A stretch of DNA of 64,000 bases from an uncultured bacterium (GTDB lineage: Bacteria > Desulfobacterota_D > UBA1144): positions 54,617 through 118,616 of the forward strand of contig CAJWZJ010000001.1 of assembly GCA_913050245.1 (NCBI GenBank), given 5' to 3'. This document shows, one piece after another, positions 1-11,630 of the stretch. The position numbers were made by a program, and so were the translations under genes. Within the stretch, counting starts at the first letter, position 1, and each line of letters begins with the position of its first letter. The notes under the pieces are model-generated. The model was not told the DNA's origin. It worked only from the letters and a program-made list of their open reading frames with translations, and searched no databases.

Positions 1-315
1 TCCACCAAAGAAGTCATTGATTAAATCATCTAGATCTGGGAATCCTCCACCTGGGAATCCACCTCCAGGGAATCCTCCGCCACCTGGCCCACCAGGGTTG
101 ACTGTACCAAAAGTATCATATTGAGATCTTTTTTCACTATCTCCTAAAACTTGATAAGCTTCATTAATTTCTTTAAATTTTTCTTCAGCTTTTTTATCAT
201 TTTTATTTCTATCTGGATGATATTTCAATGCTAGCTTCTTATAAGCTTTTTTAATTTGCTCCTCTGAAGAACCTCTATCAATACCAAGAACTGAATAATA
301 ATCTTTATTGCTCAT
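1..315 (-). CDS. dnaJ: Chaperone DnaJ, N-terminal part (3' end runs off window)
   Basis: Reverse-strand reading from ATG at 315: [38 protein letters not shown]... J-domain with HPD, then Gly/Phe-rich region. Confidence 0.95.
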   Translation of the reverse strand, partial: MSNKDYYSVLGIDRGSSEEQIKKAYKKLALKYHPDRNKNDKKAEEKFKEINEAYQVLGDSEKRSQYDTFGTVNPGGPGGGGFPGGGFPGGGFPDLDDLINDFFGG

Positions 316-970
316 TTTCTACACCTGAGGATACAATAACTAATGCTGGTCTAAGAATTTTATTATCCAGAGTATAGCCTGATTGAACCACTTCTATTAT
401 TTTATTATTTTCAAACTCATCAGAATTCTTCAATTCTAGTGCTTGATGGAAATTTGGATCAAATTCATCACCTCTATTCAGCTCAATCTTATTAATATTA
501 TTTTTTTCAATAAAATTTAAAAAATCTTTCTGCACACTGACCATTCCTTTATAAAAATCTGAATTTTTATCAGTATCATGATATAAAGATAAACCTCTAT
601 CAAAATTATCAATAAAAAACAGTAAATCTCTCAACATATTTTCTTTTGCAGCAAAAGTAGCCTGACTCTTTTCTATTTGATTTCTTTTTTTATAATTATC
701 AAAATCGGCGGCCATTCTTAATAATTTTTCATTGACTTCTTTTTTAGCTAAGTCTAGATCTTTCTGTAATTTTTCAAAAGATTGTATATCCTCATCTTCA
801 ATCTTATTTAAATAAATTGAGAATTTATCTTTCTCGTTAAATTTTAAGATAATAGAATCATCTCCTTTTGAAGTAGTAATAATATTAGTACTTCCAATAA
901 AATCTATTAAATCATTTAAAGACGTTATGCTGACATTATCTTTTTTTTCATTATTAGTTTGATCACTCAT
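305..970 (-). CDS. grpE: Nucleotide exchange factor GrpE (start placed at MSDQTNN rather than upstream alternative start)
   Basis: [15 protein letters not shown] and C-terminal FDPNFHQAL...[16 protein letters not shown] motifs; adjacent dnaJ. Confidence 0.95.
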   Translation of the reverse strand: MSDQTNNEKKDNVSITSLNDLIDFIGSTNIITTSKGDDSIILKFNEKDKFSIYLNKIEDEDIQSFEKLQKDLDLAKKEVNEKLLRMAADFDNYKKRNQIEKSQATFAAKENMLRDLLFFIDNFDRGLSLYHDTDKNSDFYKGMVSVQKDFLNFIEKNNINKIELNRGDEFDPNFHQALELKNSDEFENNKIIEVVQSGYTLDNKILRPALVIVSSGVENEQ

Positions 971-1003
971 AAAGCACTCCAATCATAATATAGTCATAAT
1001 TAA

Positions 1004-1912
1004 TTAAATCTCAATGTATTTTTCAAAAATTCCTTCCAGAACCCCGAGGTCAGACACAAAATAATGATCAATTTTAAAATACTCTAGTATTTCTAGCAAT
1101 ATTAAAACTCCATAAACTATTACTTCTTCTCTTCCTTTTTCAATGCCATTTATTTCTAATCTATCTTTAGATGTTTTATTGCAAAGTTTTTCAAATATTT
1201 TATGGGTTATTTTATTAGATAATCTTGAACCATTTATTTTTTCAGGGTCATATTTAATTAAATTCATACTTATCGCTGCTAATGTGGTGGGAGTACCTGA
1301 ATTAAAGATAACTTGAGTATCATTTTTTATATATTCATAGAAATCTATTTTGCTTAAAATGGATTTTATATAATTTTTTATATCAATTATTTTATCATTT
1401 GAAAAAATATTTGTTTCTTTAAAAATTTTTAACAATTTTATAACACCTAGGTCCAAGGAAACATAGTCAACAAATTTATCATCTAATGTCAGAATTATTT
1501 CTGTACTTCCACCTCCTATATCAACAATTATTTTATTTGATGCTGATTCAACTCTTAAGGAATTTGTACCAAGAGAAGTTAACTCGGCTTCTGTTTTAGA
1601 ACTTATTATATTTAAGTTTTGATTATATCTTGCTTTAAAATTATCTACTATTTCTTCTTTATTTAATGCCTCTCTAAAAACGCTAGTTCCAACAATATGT
1701 ATCTTATCAACATTATTTTTATTTATATCAGAAAAGATCATATCTAGTGTTTCATAATAAAGTTTTGGGAGAACTAAATATGAATTATCATTTAGATACT
1801 TCCCTAACCCTACAACGTATCTTGATTTGTATCCATAATTATTTTTTTCATCTAGATCTCTGATTAAAAATCTAAATGCGTTAGTTCCTAAATCAATTGC
1901 TGCTGCTTTCAT
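1004..1912 (-). CDS. Ppx/GppA family phosphatase
   Basis: AIDLGTNAFRFLI and VDIGGGSTEI motifs of Ppx/GppA family. Confidence 0.88.
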   Translation of the reverse strand: MKAAAIDLGTNAFRFLIRDLDEKNNYGYKSRYVVGLGKYLNDNSYLVLPKLYYETLDMIFSDINKNNVDKIHIVGTSVFREALNKEEIVDNFKARYNQNLNIISSKTEAELTSLGTNSLRVESASNKIIVDIGGGSTEIILTLDDKFVDYVSLDLGVIKLLKIFKETNIFSNDKIIDIKNYIKSILSKIDFYEYIKNDTQVIFNSGTPTTLAAISMNLIKYDPEKINGSRLSNKITHKIFEKLCNKTSKDRLEINGIEKGREEVIVYGVLILLEILEYFKIDHYFVSDLGVLEGIFEKYIEI

Positions 1913-2456
1913 TGTGTATTTTATGTTTTTGAGAGTTTATAACATAGTTTGCTGCAGAATCTAATATCATTTTATAGTCATCTTCATTTATTGGTCTAAT
2001 TTTTTTGCATGGTGATCCCATATAAAGATGACCTGGCTCAAGATACATCCCGGGAGGCACCAATGAGCCTGCAGCTACTATAGTATTACATCTTATTTCA
2101 GCACCATCTAAAACAATTGCTCCCATTCCAATTAATATTCTACTTCTCATTGTACAAGCATGAATAATACACCCATGACCTATTGTGACATCATTTTCTA
2201 TATGTGTGGGGTAAGTTTTAGAGTCAATGTGAATAATGGATCCATCTTGGATATTAGTCCTTTTACCAATTTGAATGTAATTATTATCACCTCTTAAAAC
2301 ACAGTTGTACCAAACTGACGAATTTTCACCAATTTGAACATTTCCAATTATTTTAGAACCTGGCGCAACAAAAACTGAATTATCAATTTTGGGTTTTAAT
2401 GATAAGTTATAATCAGGATCCTTGAATTTAGGATTTTGACCAAGAACTGTAGCCAT
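1893..2456 (-). CDS. Gamma-carbonic anhydrase-like hexapeptide repeat protein
   Basis: VFVAPGSKIIGNVQIGENSSVWYNCVLRGDNNYIQIGKRTNIQDGSIIHID left-handed beta-helix repeats. Confidence 0.88.
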   Translation of the reverse strand: MATVLGQNPKFKDPDYNLSLKPKIDNSVFVAPGSKIIGNVQIGENSSVWYNCVLRGDNNYIQIGKRTNIQDGSIIHIDSKTYPTHIENDVTIGHGCIIHACTMRSRILIGMGAIVLDGAEIRCNTIVAAGSLVPPGMYLEPGHLYMGSPCKKIRPINEDDYKMILDSAANYVINSQKHKIHNESSSN

Positions 2457-2458
2457 AT

Positions 2459-2704
2459 CTACTGCTTAATCTTATATTTTTTATTGAACTTTTCTATTCT
2501 ACCAGTGGTGCCACCACTACGCTCTTTACCAGAATAAAAAGGATGGGATGAGCTTGAGATTTCAACTTTAACAAGAGGGTATTCTTGACCTTCATGAGTA
2601 ATTTTTTCATCTGTATCAACACATGAATCAATTATAAAACTTTCATCTGTTGTAATATCTTTAAATAAGACTTTTCTGCTAGCTGGATGAATATCTTTTT
2701 TCAT
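2459..2704 (-). CDS. rpmE2: Ribosomal protein bL31, type B
   Basis: MKKDIHP...VEISSSSHPFYSGKERSGGTTGRIEKFNKKY; lacks CxxC zinc motif. Start trimmed to MKKDIHP. Confidence 0.92.
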   Translation of the reverse strand: MKKDIHPASRKVLFKDITTDESFIIDSCVDTDEKITHEGQEYPLVKVEISSSSHPFYSGKERSGGTTGRIEKFNKKYKIKQ

Positions 2705-2740
2705 AGTTTGAAATCTTAACACTAAATATACTATTTACAA

Positions 2741-4639
2741 CTACTTATCTGTAAATTCAGCATCTATAACTTCCTCTTTATCATTTTTCTTTTTTTCATC
2801 CTCATTTTCTTGCTCAGGCTGTGATTCTTCTTGCGCCTTTGATGCTTCAGCATACATTTTTTCGGCTAATTTATGAGAAACTTTCGTCAATTCTTCTGAG
2901 GCTGCTTTTATTTCATCCACATTATCTGATTTAACCGCTTCCCTTGCTTTATCAAGAGCTGTGTCTATATCTGCTTTCTCATTCTCCTCAACTTTATCTG
3001 CATTTTCAGAGACGGCTTTTTCAGTAGAATAAATTAACTGGTCTAAGGAATTTCTTTCATTAATAAGATCTTTTTTATCTTTATCTTCATCCGCTTTTGC
3101 CTCTGCGTCCTTTACCATTTGATCAATCTCATCTGAAGATAAACCAGATGAGGCTTCAACCTTAATTTTTTGTTCCTTGTTTGTTGCTTTATCAACTGCA
3201 GATACATTAAGAATGCCATCAGAGTCAATATCAAATGTAACCTCTACTTGAGGAATTCCTCTTGGTGCTGGAGAAATACCATCTAGTATGAATTTGGCTA
3301 AAGTCCTATTATCTGCAGCCATAGATCTTTCACCTTGAGTAACATGAATTTCAACACTAGGTTGATTATCTTGTGCGGTAGAAAAAATCTGGCTTTGTTT
3401 TGTAGGAATAGTTGTATTTCTATTTATTATAGGAGTATTTACACCACCAAGCGTTTCAATTCCTAAAGATAAAGGCGCCACATCCAGAAGTAAAACATCT
3501 TTTACATCACCTGATAAAACAGCTCCTTGTATTGCTGCTCCAAGAGCTACAACTTCATCAGGGTTAATTCCTTTATGTGGTTCTTTACCAAAAAAATCTT
3601 TTACAACTTTTTGAACCATAGGAATTCTAGTTGAACCACCAACTAGGATTACCTCATTTATATCTGATGGTTTTAAGCCAGCATCATTTAAAGCATTTTT
3701 ACAAGGTTCTAAAGATGATTTTATTTTAGAATCAATTATTTGTTCAAATTTAGACCTAGAAATTTTGATTAGTAAATGCTTAGGACCATTTTGGTCAGCT
3801 GTTATAAATGGTAAATTAATTTCAGTCTCTAATGATGAAGATAATTCTATTTTTGCTTTTTCTGCAGCTTCTCTTAATCGTTGAAGCGCCATTTTATCAG
3901 AACTAAGATCAACACCATTTTCCTTCTTAAATTCTTCTATTAGATAATCAATAATCTGTCTATCAAAATCGTCACCGCCTAATGATGTGTCTCCGTTAGT
4001 TGATTTAACTTCAATAACATTATCTCCAATTTCTAATATAGAGACATCAAAAGTTCCACCACCTAAATCGTATACCGCAACTAGGCCATCTTTCTTCTTA
4101 TCAAAACCATATGCTAAAGCTGCTGCTGTAGGCTCATTTATTATCCTTTCAACATTTAAACCAGCTATTTTTCCGGCATCTTTAGTCGCTTGTCTCTGAC
4201 TGTCATTAAAATAAGCTGGAACAGTTATTACCGCATCTGTTACAGCAGATCCTAGAAAAGCTTCTGCGGCTTGCTTTAATTTTGATAAAACATTTGCAGA
4301 TATTTGTGAAGGTGAATAATCATTCCCATCAACTTTGATCCATGCATCACCATTTTTATTTTTTACAATTTCATATGGAAGAACTTTTCTGTCTTCATCT
4401 GTTTCTTCAAATCTTCTGCCAATTAATCGTTTCGCAGAGTAAATAGTCTTCTCAGGATTAACGACTGCCTGTCTCTTTGCAGGCTCCCCAACAAGTATTT
4501 CTGATTCTTTACCGAAGCTTACTACTGAGGGGGTAGTTCTGTTTCCCTCTTCATTAATTATGACTTTAGGCTCTCCACTATCAACAAAAGAAATACATGA
4601 ATTGGTAGTGCCTAAGTCTATCCCGATAACTTTTCCCAT
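2741..4639 (-). CDS. dnaK: Molecular chaperone DnaK
   Basis: [18 protein letters not shown]... full-length Hsp70. Confidence 0.98.
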   Translation of the reverse strand: MGKVIGIDLGTTNSCISFVDSGEPKVIINEEGNRTTPSVVSFGKESEILVGEPAKRQAVVNPEKTIYSAKRLIGRRFEETDEDRKVLPYEIVKNKNGDAWIKVDGNDYSPSQISANVLSKLKQAAEAFLGSAVTDAVITVPAYFNDSQRQATKDAGKIAGLNVERIINEPTAAALAYGFDKKKDGLVAVYDLGGGTFDVSILEIGDNVIEVKSTNGDTSLGGDDFDRQIIDYLIEEFKKENGVDLSSDKMALQRLREAAEKAKIELSSSLETEINLPFITADQNGPKHLLIKISRSKFEQIIDSKIKSSLEPCKNALNDAGLKPSDINEVILVGGSTRIPMVQKVVKDFFGKEPHKGINPDEVVALGAAIQGAVLSGDVKDVLLLDVAPLSLGIETLGGVNTPIINRNTTIPTKQSQIFSTAQDNQPSVEIHVTQGERSMAADNRTLAKFILDGISPAPRGIPQVEVTFDIDSDGILNVSAVDKATNKEQKIKVEASSGLSSDEIDQMVKDAEAKADEDKDKKDLINERNSLDQLIYSTEKAVSENADKVEENEKADIDTALDKAREAVKSDNVDEIKAASEELTKVSHKLAEKMYAEASKAQEESQPEQENEDEKKKNDKEEVIDAEFTDK

Positions 4640-4670
4640 ATGAAAACTCCTTTAATATAACTTTTATTTC

Positions 4671-4698
4671 AAATTAAGCATTAAAAAGGAGTTGTCAA
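4671..4698 (-). promoter_or_regulatory. Putative sigma70-type promoter for dnaK
   Basis: Reverse strand TTGACA - 16 nt - TAATTT in the sucC/dnaK intergenic region. Confidence 0.45.
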
Positions 4699-4711
4699 GA
4701 AAAAACATAAT

Positions 4712-5869
4712 CTATATCAATGAAACTACTGTTGATGCAGCATCCTTCATTGTATCTGCAGTTGTTATATTTAGACCAGATTCTTCAAGCATCTTTTTTC
4801 CTAAATCAACATTGGTACCTTCTAGTCTTACTACTAATGGAACATCGATACCAACTTCTTTAGCAGCTGTAATAATACCATCAGCGATAGTATCACATTT
4901 CATAATTCCACCAAAAATATTAACTAGAATAGCCTTTACATTGTCATCGCTAAGAATCATTTTAAAGGCTTGAGTAACCTGTTCTACGGATGCTCCACCC
5001 CCTACATCCAAAAAGTTTGCAGGCTCTGCACCATGATATTTGATTATGTCCATTGTTGCCATAGCCAATCCTGCGCCGTTGACAAGGCAGCCTATGTTCC
5101 CATCAAGTTTAACGAAACTAAAGCCCCAATTTTTAGCCTCTAGCTCTAAAGGCTCCTCTTCGGTTGGATCATGTAAATCCTCAAACTCTTTATGTCTAAA
5201 TTCAGCATTATCATCAAAATTCACTTTGGCGTCTAGGGCTTTGACTTCATCTTCCTCTGTAACAATTAAGGGGTTGATTTCAACAAGAGCACAATCCATC
5301 TTGGTATAAAGGTTATAAATCCCTGAGATAATTGGACCAAGTTGTTTAGTCTGGTTCTTGTCTAACCCTAAAAAATAAGCAATCTTTCTAATATGAAATG
5401 GCTGAATACCACTTACAGGATCAATTGGTTGAGTTAATAATTTTTCTGGAGTTTCTTCTGCAACTTTTTCTATGTCCATTCCGCCCTCAGGGCTCGCAAT
5501 AATTACATTTTTCTCTGAAGATCTGTCAGTAACAATAGATAAGTAATATTCTTTTTTTATTGTTGAAGATTTTTCAACATAGACTTTATTAACAAGCTTA
5601 CCCTCTGGGCCAGTCTGATGAGTTATCAGTGTCATACCTAGCATTTCTTTAACAGTCGACCCAACTTCTTCAGGTGTTTTTACAAGTTTGACACCTCCTG
5701 CCTTACCCCTACCACCTGCATGAATTTGTGCTTTTACAACATATTCATTGGTATCGAGTGACTTAGCATAATCTTGAGCATCTTTATCATTCTCAAAAAC
5801 TCTTCCTTCCGATGTGTTGATATTAAATTTTCTGAATAAATCTTTTGCTTGATATTCATGAATGTTCAT
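4712..5869 (-). CDS. sucC: Succinate-CoA ligase (ADP-forming) beta subunit
   Basis: MNIHEYQAKDLFRKFNI...HAGGRGKAGGVK...GGIMKCDTIADG. Confidence 0.97.
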   Translation of the reverse strand: MNIHEYQAKDLFRKFNINTSEGRVFENDKDAQDYAKSLDTNEYVVKAQIHAGGRGKAGGVKLVKTPEEVGSTVKEMLGMTLITHQTGPEGKLVNKVYVEKSSTIKKEYYLSIVTDRSSEKNVIIASPEGGMDIEKVAEETPEKLLTQPIDPVSGIQPFHIRKIAYFLGLDKNQTKQLGPIISGIYNLYTKMDCALVEINPLIVTEEDEVKALDAKVNFDDNAEFRHKEFEDLHDPTEEEPLELEAKNWGFSFVKLDGNIGCLVNGAGLAMATMDIIKYHGAEPANFLDVGGGASVEQVTQAFKMILSDDNVKAILVNIFGGIMKCDTIADGIITAAKEVGIDVPLVVRLEGTNVDLGKKMLEESGLNITTADTMKDAASTVVSLI

Positions 5870-5918
5870 AATAACCCCCAAGTAAATAAAAAAAGATAAT
5901 AGATTTTAACAGAATATT

Positions 5919-6671
5919 TTACTTAACAATAGATTTAATTAAGCTTCTTCTCATATTTGCAATATTTTTGATTGAAATGCCCTTAGGACATACAGCTTCA
6001 CATTCACCATGATTGGAGCATGCTCCAAATCCTTCATCGTCCATTTTGTCTACCATTGATTTAACTCTAGCTCTTTCCTCAACTTGCCCTTGTGGTAACT
6101 GCAATAAATGAGAAATCTTAGCACTTGTAAACAAAGCAGCAGAAGCATTAGGGCATGAGGCTACACAAGCTCCACAACCAATACAAGCAGCAGAATCAAA
6201 AGCTTCCTCTGCATCTTCTTTTCCGATTAAAATACTATTCGCATCAGGTCCATTACCAGTATTTATAGAAACATAACCACCTGCTTGAATAATCTTATCA
6301 AAGGACCCTCTATCAACAACTAGGTCTCTCACAATCTTGAATGGTGTAGCTCTGAAAGGCTCAATAACAAGAGTATCTCCATCTTTAAAATGTCGCATAT
6401 GCAGTTGGCAGACAGTAGTTCTGGCCATCGGTCCATGAGCAACCCCATTAATAACAAAGCCACATGTACCACAAATACCTTCTCTACAGTCACTATCAAA
6501 AGATATGGGCTCAACACCACTTTTTGTAAGATTTTCGTTCAGAATATCAAGCATTTCCAGGAAAGAAATGTCAACTGGAACATCTTTCATAGAATAATAA
6601 TGAAAATCTCCATCAGAATTTTCGTTCTCTTGGCGCCAAACTTGCAAATTTAAATTAATTACATCAGACAT
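5919..6671 (-). CDS. sdhB: Succinate dehydrogenase/fumarate reductase iron-sulfur subunit, type-B-like
   Basis: [10 protein letters not shown] and [15 protein letters not shown] Fe-S motifs; adjacent sdhA. Confidence 0.95.
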   Translation of the reverse strand: MSDVINLNLQVWRQENENSDGDFHYYSMKDVPVDISFLEMLDILNENLTKSGVEPISFDSDCREGICGTCGFVINGVAHGPMARTTVCQLHMRHFKDGDTLVIEPFRATPFKIVRDLVVDRGSFDKIIQAGGYVSINTGNGPDANSILIGKEDAEEAFDSAACIGCGACVASCPNASAALFTSAKISHLLQLPQGQVEERARVKSMVDKMDDEGFGACSNHGECEAVCPKGISIKNIANMRRSLIKSIVK

Positions 6672-8632
6672 TATTTGTAATTCCTCTGAGTCATTTCAAC
6701 ATGCTCATAATTCAGGTCCTCTTTATGCAAAATTGATACCGAATCAGGTACATACTCCCAAGCAGAAACATATGCATATTTTTCATCATTCCTTAAAGGT
6801 TCACCCTCACTAGTTTGATACTCTTCACGGAAGTGAGCGCCACAAGATTCTTCCCTATCATAGGCATCTAAGGCCATCAACTCACCTAATTCTATAAAAT
6901 CTGCTAGTCTTGCTGCATTTTCTAAAGATTTATTTAAATTATTTTCTGTACCTTGTAAATTCAAATCATTCCAAAATTTTTCTTTTATCTGAGGTATTTT
7001 TTCCAGAGCTTCGTTTAGTGACTCTTTTGTTCTGGCCATGCCTACGAGATCCCACATAACAGCACCTAACTCTCTATGAAGTTCCAGCACAGTTGATGAT
7101 CCTTTAATTTTGAGCAAGGACTCATTCTTTTTCTTAACTTCATCAATTGATACTTTGAATTCATCTGCTGTATCAGAAACAGAATCAAGAGAATTATTTG
7201 CTAAGTAATTTCCAATTGTATAAGGAATGACAAAATATCCATCCGCTAAGCCTTGCATAAGAGCACTAGCACCCAATCTATTAGCACCATGGTCAGAAAA
7301 GTTCGCTTCACCTAGAACAAATAATCCAGGAATATTACTCATGCAATCATAATCAACCCAAAGTCCACCCATTGTATAGTGAATAGCAGGATAAATTCTC
7401 ATAGGCTTATTATAAGGGCTTTCACCTGTTATAGTCTCATACATATCAAACAAGTTACCGTATTTATCAGAAATATTTTTATTTCCTAGACGATCAATAG
7501 CACTGGCAAAATCTAAATATACAGCTCTTCCAGTAGCACCCAATCCTCTTCCTTCATCACAAACTCTTTTAATAGCTCTCGAACCAACATCTCTTGGAAC
7601 CAAGTTTCCATAAGCAGGATACATTCTTTCAAGAAAATAATCTCTATCTTTTTCTGGAATTTCATCTGATGGCCTTTTGTCATCACCAGATTTTGGAACC
7701 CAAACTCTGCCGTCATTTCTTAAACTCTCAGACATTAAAGTAAGCTTTGATTGATATTCTCCAGAAGCTGGGATACATGTAGGATGTATTTGGGTAAAAC
7801 ATGGGTTTGCCATTAATGCTCCTTTTTTGTGACATCTCCAAGCAGCAGTTGCATTTGAATTCTTACCATTAGTAGATAAAAAGAAAACATTTCCATAGCC
7901 ACCAGTACAGAGTACTACAGCCTCACCAGTATGAGTCTCAATTTCACCGGTCTTTAAATCCCTAATAACTATTCCTCTTGCTTGACCATCTATTATAATT
8001 AGATCAAGCATTTCTTTATTTGTGTATAATTCAATTTGTTTTTTAGCAACTTGTCTCATCATAGAACTATAAGCACCAAGTAGAAGTTGCTGTCCAGTTT
8101 GGCCCCTAGCATAAAATGTTCTAGAGACTTGAGCTCCACCAAAAGATCTATTAGTTAAAAGTCCACCATAATCTCTTGCAAAAGGAACTCCTTGTGCAAC
8201 ACACTGATCAATAATATTTGTGCTTACTTCAGCTAATCTATAAACATTGGCTTCCCTGGCACGATAATCTCCACCTTTTATTGTATCCATAAATAATCTT
8301 TGAACACTATCACCGTCATTTTGATAATTCTTGGCAGCATTTATTCCGCCTTGAGCTGCTATGCTATGGGCTCTCCTTGGAGTATCTTGGATACAAAAAG
8401 TCTTTACATTATATCCCAATTCAGCCAAAGTGGCAGATGCAGATCCTCCTGCAAGGCCAGTACCTACAACTAGTATATTATATTTTCTTTTATTAGCTGG
8501 GTTCACAAGCTTCATCTCAGATTTATATTTAGACCATTTGTCCTGTAAATCCCCACCCGGTGTTTTACCATCAAGTTTTTTCACATGTGTAATAATTTCT
8601 TTTTCGGGTAAAGCTGCTTTTAAAATACTCAT
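6671..8632 (-). CDS. sdhA: Succinate dehydrogenase/fumarate reductase flavoprotein subunit, type-B-like (653 aa)
   Basis: FAD motif [46 protein letters not shown]. Confidence 0.96.
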   Translation of the reverse strand: MSILKAALPEKEIITHVKKLDGKTPGGDLQDKWSKYKSEMKLVNPANKRKYNILVVGTGLAGGSASATLAELGYNVKTFCIQDTPRRAHSIAAQGGINAAKNYQNDGDSVQRLFMDTIKGGDYRAREANVYRLAEVSTNIIDQCVAQGVPFARDYGGLLTNRSFGGAQVSRTFYARGQTGQQLLLGAYSSMMRQVAKKQIELYTNKEMLDLIIIDGQARGIVIRDLKTGEIETHTGEAVVLCTGGYGNVFFLSTNGKNSNATAAWRCHKKGALMANPCFTQIHPTCIPASGEYQSKLTLMSESLRNDGRVWVPKSGDDKRPSDEIPEKDRDYFLERMYPAYGNLVPRDVGSRAIKRVCDEGRGLGATGRAVYLDFASAIDRLGNKNISDKYGNLFDMYETITGESPYNKPMRIYPAIHYTMGGLWVDYDCMSNIPGLFVLGEANFSDHGANRLGASALMQGLADGYFVIPYTIGNYLANNSLDSVSDTADEFKVSIDEVKKKNESLLKIKGSSTVLELHRELGAVMWDLVGMARTKESLNEALEKIPQIKEKFWNDLNLQGTENNLNKSLENAARLADFIELGELMALDAYDREESCGAHFREEYQTSEGEPLRNDEKYAYVSAWEYVPDSVSILHKEDLNYEHVEMTQRNYK

Positions 8633-8645
8633 ATTAATATTTAAC

Positions 8646-9335
8646 CTAATTAATCCAAAAAATGTACAAGGGAATTACAAGAAAGCCTAGGCTTATAATT
8701 AACCCCAAAAGATAACTCATGCTATAAGTTACCCTAGTGAATGTTTTACCATATATTCCTAGAGACTGAAATGAACTCCAAAAACCATGTCCTAAATGCA
8801 AAGAAAGTAAAGATAACGAAACTGTATAACCCAAAACTACCCATAAATTTGAAAATTCTTCGGTAATCAATCTATAAAGATCTCTAACTGGTTCGCCACC
8901 ATTAACGGAGGCATAAATTGTTTCATAGTATGGACCAAATCTGAATTGTAAAACATGCCAAATTAAAAAAGCCATAACTACAACACCAGTAATAACCATT
9001 GAAGTTGATGCATAGGTTTTTTTGCTTTTACCACCAGCAAAATTCGATACCGCATATCTCGATTCTCTAGATTTATAATTTATAAAATTTGTATATAAAG
9101 CTGTTATTATGTGTAGTCCAAAAAAACCCAACAAACCTAACTCTGCAATTGTGAAAAGTATTCCAAAGGATTCTAGAAAATGAGCATATGCATTGAAATC
9201 TCGGCCAGGAGGAGATCCAGTAAATATAGTAATGTTTCCTAAAAGATGGACAATGAGAAAAAGAAAAAGAGAAATGCCTGTAATAGCAATAATAATTTTT
9301 TTTAATACTGAAGATACTGTAATAAAATTTGCCAT
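8646..9335 (-). CDS. sdhC: Succinate dehydrogenase cytochrome b subunit (single large anchor, type B)
   Basis: 229-aa multi-TM protein with [10 protein letters not shown] and [15 protein letters not shown], next to sdhA. Confidence 0.9.
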   Translation of the reverse strand: MANFITVSSVLKKIIIAITGISLFLFLIVHLLGNITIFTGSPPGRDFNAYAHFLESFGILFTIAELGLLGFFGLHIITALYTNFINYKSRESRYAVSNFAGGKSKKTYASTSMVITGVVVMAFLIWHVLQFRFGPYYETIYASVNGGEPVRDLYRLITEEFSNLWVVLGYTVSLSLLSLHLGHGFWSSFQSLGIYGKTFTRVTYSMSYLLGLIISLGFLVIPLYIFWIN

Positions 9336-9342
9336 TTACTTA

Positions 9343-10287
9343 TTATAAAATCCCAAAGGTATCAATTAAATCACAAAGTTCTTTAACATGAGAAGCAGAT
9401 TCATTAAGCTCTTTTTGTTCGTCTGCAGTCAAATTAATTTCGATAATTTTCTCAACACCTTTGTTAGAGAGTATAACGGGTAACCCAACAAATTGGCCAC
9501 TTATTTTGTATTCACCAGATGAAAAAACACAACAAGGTAATAGTTTTCTTTCATCAAAAATTATAGAATAAGCCATCTCAACAGCTGAAACACCAGGGGC
9601 ATAGAAGGCACTCCCTGTTTTTAGTAATTTAACAATTTCAGCACCGCCATCACGCGTTCTCTGTATAATTTCATCAAGCCTTTTTTCATTGATCAGCTGA
9701 GCAATCGGAACACCAGATACAGTGGTATAGTTCTTTAATGGAACCATGTCATCACCATGTCCACCCAAAACTAATGTCTCAATCTTAGATACAGATATAT
9801 CAAGCTCCATAGATAGAAAAGCTTTAAATCTAGCAGAATCTAAAATTCCAGCCATTCCCATCACTCTCTCCTTAGGGAATCCGCTGACCTTATGTGCAAC
9901 ATACGTCATTGCATCTAAAGGATTTGTAACAACAATGATTTTTGAATTTGGTGAGAATTTAACAACTTTTTCTGTAACATCTTTGATAATTTTGGTATTA
10001 GTAGAAATTAAATCATCTCGACTCATCCCAGGCTTTCTTGCAAGTCCTGAAGTAATAATTACAACATCGGAATTGCTTGTGTCCTTATAATCATTAGTAC
10101 CGATTATTTTAGATGAAACACCTGTAACAGATAACATCTGTGTCATATCTAAAGCTTTACCTTGAGGAAGACCCTCAACTATATCAAGTAGAACAACATC
10201 ACAGAAATCTAGCTCTAAAGCTCTATATGCTGCTGAAGAGCCAACATTACCTGCACCAATAATCGAAATTTTTGGATTAGAACTCAA
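9343..10287 (-). CDS. mdh: Malate dehydrogenase (LDH-like family)
   Basis: ISIIGAGNVGSSAAYRA...VVTNPLDAMTYVAHKVSGFPKERVMGMAGILDSARF. Confidence 0.96.
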   Translation of the reverse strand: MSSNPKISIIGAGNVGSSAAYRALELDFCDVVLLDIVEGLPQGKALDMTQMLSVTGVSSKIIGTNDYKDTSNSDVVIITSGLARKPGMSRDDLISTNTKIIKDVTEKVVKFSPNSKIIVVTNPLDAMTYVAHKVSGFPKERVMGMAGILDSARFKAFLSMELDISVSKIETLVLGGHGDDMVPLKNYTTVSGVPIAQLINEKRLDEIIQRTRDGGAEIVKLLKTGSAFYAPGVSAVEMAYSIIFDERKLLPCCVFSSGEYKISGQFVGLPVILSNKGVEKIIEINLTADEQKELNESASHVKELCDLIDTFGIL

Positions 10288-10321
10288 TCGAACCGCCTTT
10301 ATAATAAACTAATTATATGGA

Positions 10322-11569
10322 TTATACATTATCCATATTTTTAATTATTGCATCACCAAATTCAGAACATTTTAAAAGATTTGCACCCTCTATCTGTCTA
10401 TGAAGATCATAGGTAACGTCTTTATCTAAAACTGTCTTCTCTAATGCTTTAACTATTAATTCTGAAACGTTTCTCCATCCCATGTGTTCAAACATCATAA
10501 CTCCAGAAAGAATTACTGATCCTGGATTAACTTTATCTTGACCTGCATATTTAGGAGCAGTTCCATGTGTCGCTTCAAACAAAGCTATCTCATCACCAAT
10601 ATTTGCACCTGGAGCAAGCCCAAGTCCACCAATTTGTGCAGCACATGCATCGGACATGTAATCTCCATTAAGGTTAGGAAGTGCTAAAACATCATATTCA
10701 TCAGTTCTGGTAAGAATTTGCTGAAGCATATTATCAGCTATTCTATCATTGATAACAATTTTACCTTCTGGTGCTTTACCATCATACTTATCCCATAACT
10801 CATCCTCTGAAATAGTTTGCTCAGGGAATTCATCTTTTGCTAGTTCATAACCCCAATCTTTAAAAGCACCCTCTGTAAATTTCATTATATTGCCCTTATG
10901 AACAAGAGTTACGCTCTTTCTGTTGTTATCAATAGCATATTGCACAGCCTTTTTAACAAGTCTTTTTGTACCAAATGCGCTTATAGGTTTAATTCCAATG
11001 CCAGACAAATCTCTAACGTTAGCATTCAATTTTTTTTGTAAAAATTCTATCACTTCATTTGCTTCATCTGTTCCACTTTCATATTCAACACCAGAATAAA
11101 CATCCTCAGTATTTTCTCTAAATAGAACGACATCCATTTTTTCAGGGTTTTTAACTGGAGAGGGAGTTCCATTAATCCATCTTACAGGTCTAACACATGC
11201 ATATAAATCCATAATTTGCCTTAAGGCAACATTAAGACTTCTTATACCACCACCTACAGGTGTGGTTAGAGGGCCTTTAATGGAAATTAGGTATTCACTG
11301 ATTACATCTGTTGTCTCTTGAGGTAGCCATTCTTTAGTTATTTCAACTGCTTTTTCTCCTGCGTAAACTTCAGCCCAAGAAATCTTTTTAGATCCCTTGA
11401 AAGCCTTTTCTACAGCTGCGTCAAAAACTCTTACAGAAGCTGCCCATAAATCGGGACCAATTCCATCTCCTTCAATGAAAGTTACAATGGGATTATCTGG
11501 AATGTTATAAGTCCCATCATTATTTACTGTTATTTTTGCCCCATCGCTGGGAATTTTTACATGTGACAT
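10322..11569 (-). CDS. icd: NADP-dependent isocitrate dehydrogenase
   Basis: [14 protein letters not shown]...[14 protein letters not shown]...[19 protein letters not shown]; start at MSHVK with upstream GGAG. Confidence 0.96.
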   Translation of the reverse strand: MSHVKIPSDGAKITVNNDGTYNIPDNPIVTFIEGDGIGPDLWAASVRVFDAAVEKAFKGSKKISWAEVYAGEKAVEITKEWLPQETTDVISEYLISIKGPLTTPVGGGIRSLNVALRQIMDLYACVRPVRWINGTPSPVKNPEKMDVVLFRENTEDVYSGVEYESGTDEANEVIEFLQKKLNANVRDLSGIGIKPISAFGTKRLVKKAVQYAIDNNRKSVTLVHKGNIMKFTEGAFKDWGYELAKDEFPEQTISEDELWDKYDGKAPEGKIVINDRIADNMLQQILTRTDEYDVLALPNLNGDYMSDACAAQIGGLGLAPGANIGDEIALFEATHGTAPKYAGQDKVNPGSVILSGVMMFEHMGWRNVSELIVKALEKTVLDKDVTYDLHRQIEGANLLKCSEFGDAIIKNMDNV

Positions 11570-11630
11570 AGTCAAACTCCTTGGAAATTTATCACTAATA
11601 TATTAATAAATAAAAAAGAAAAAACAATGT

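Noticed and set aside
3987-5309. Plus-strand ORFs 3987..4199, 4692..4973, 5040..5309
   Set aside because: Antisense to dnaK and sucC; low-complexity Ser/Thr-rich translations typical of shadow frames.
6329-8690. ORFs 6329..6520, 6390..6653, 7513..7716, 8361..8690
   Set aside because: Overlap well-supported sdhB/sdhA in other frames; no recognisable domains.
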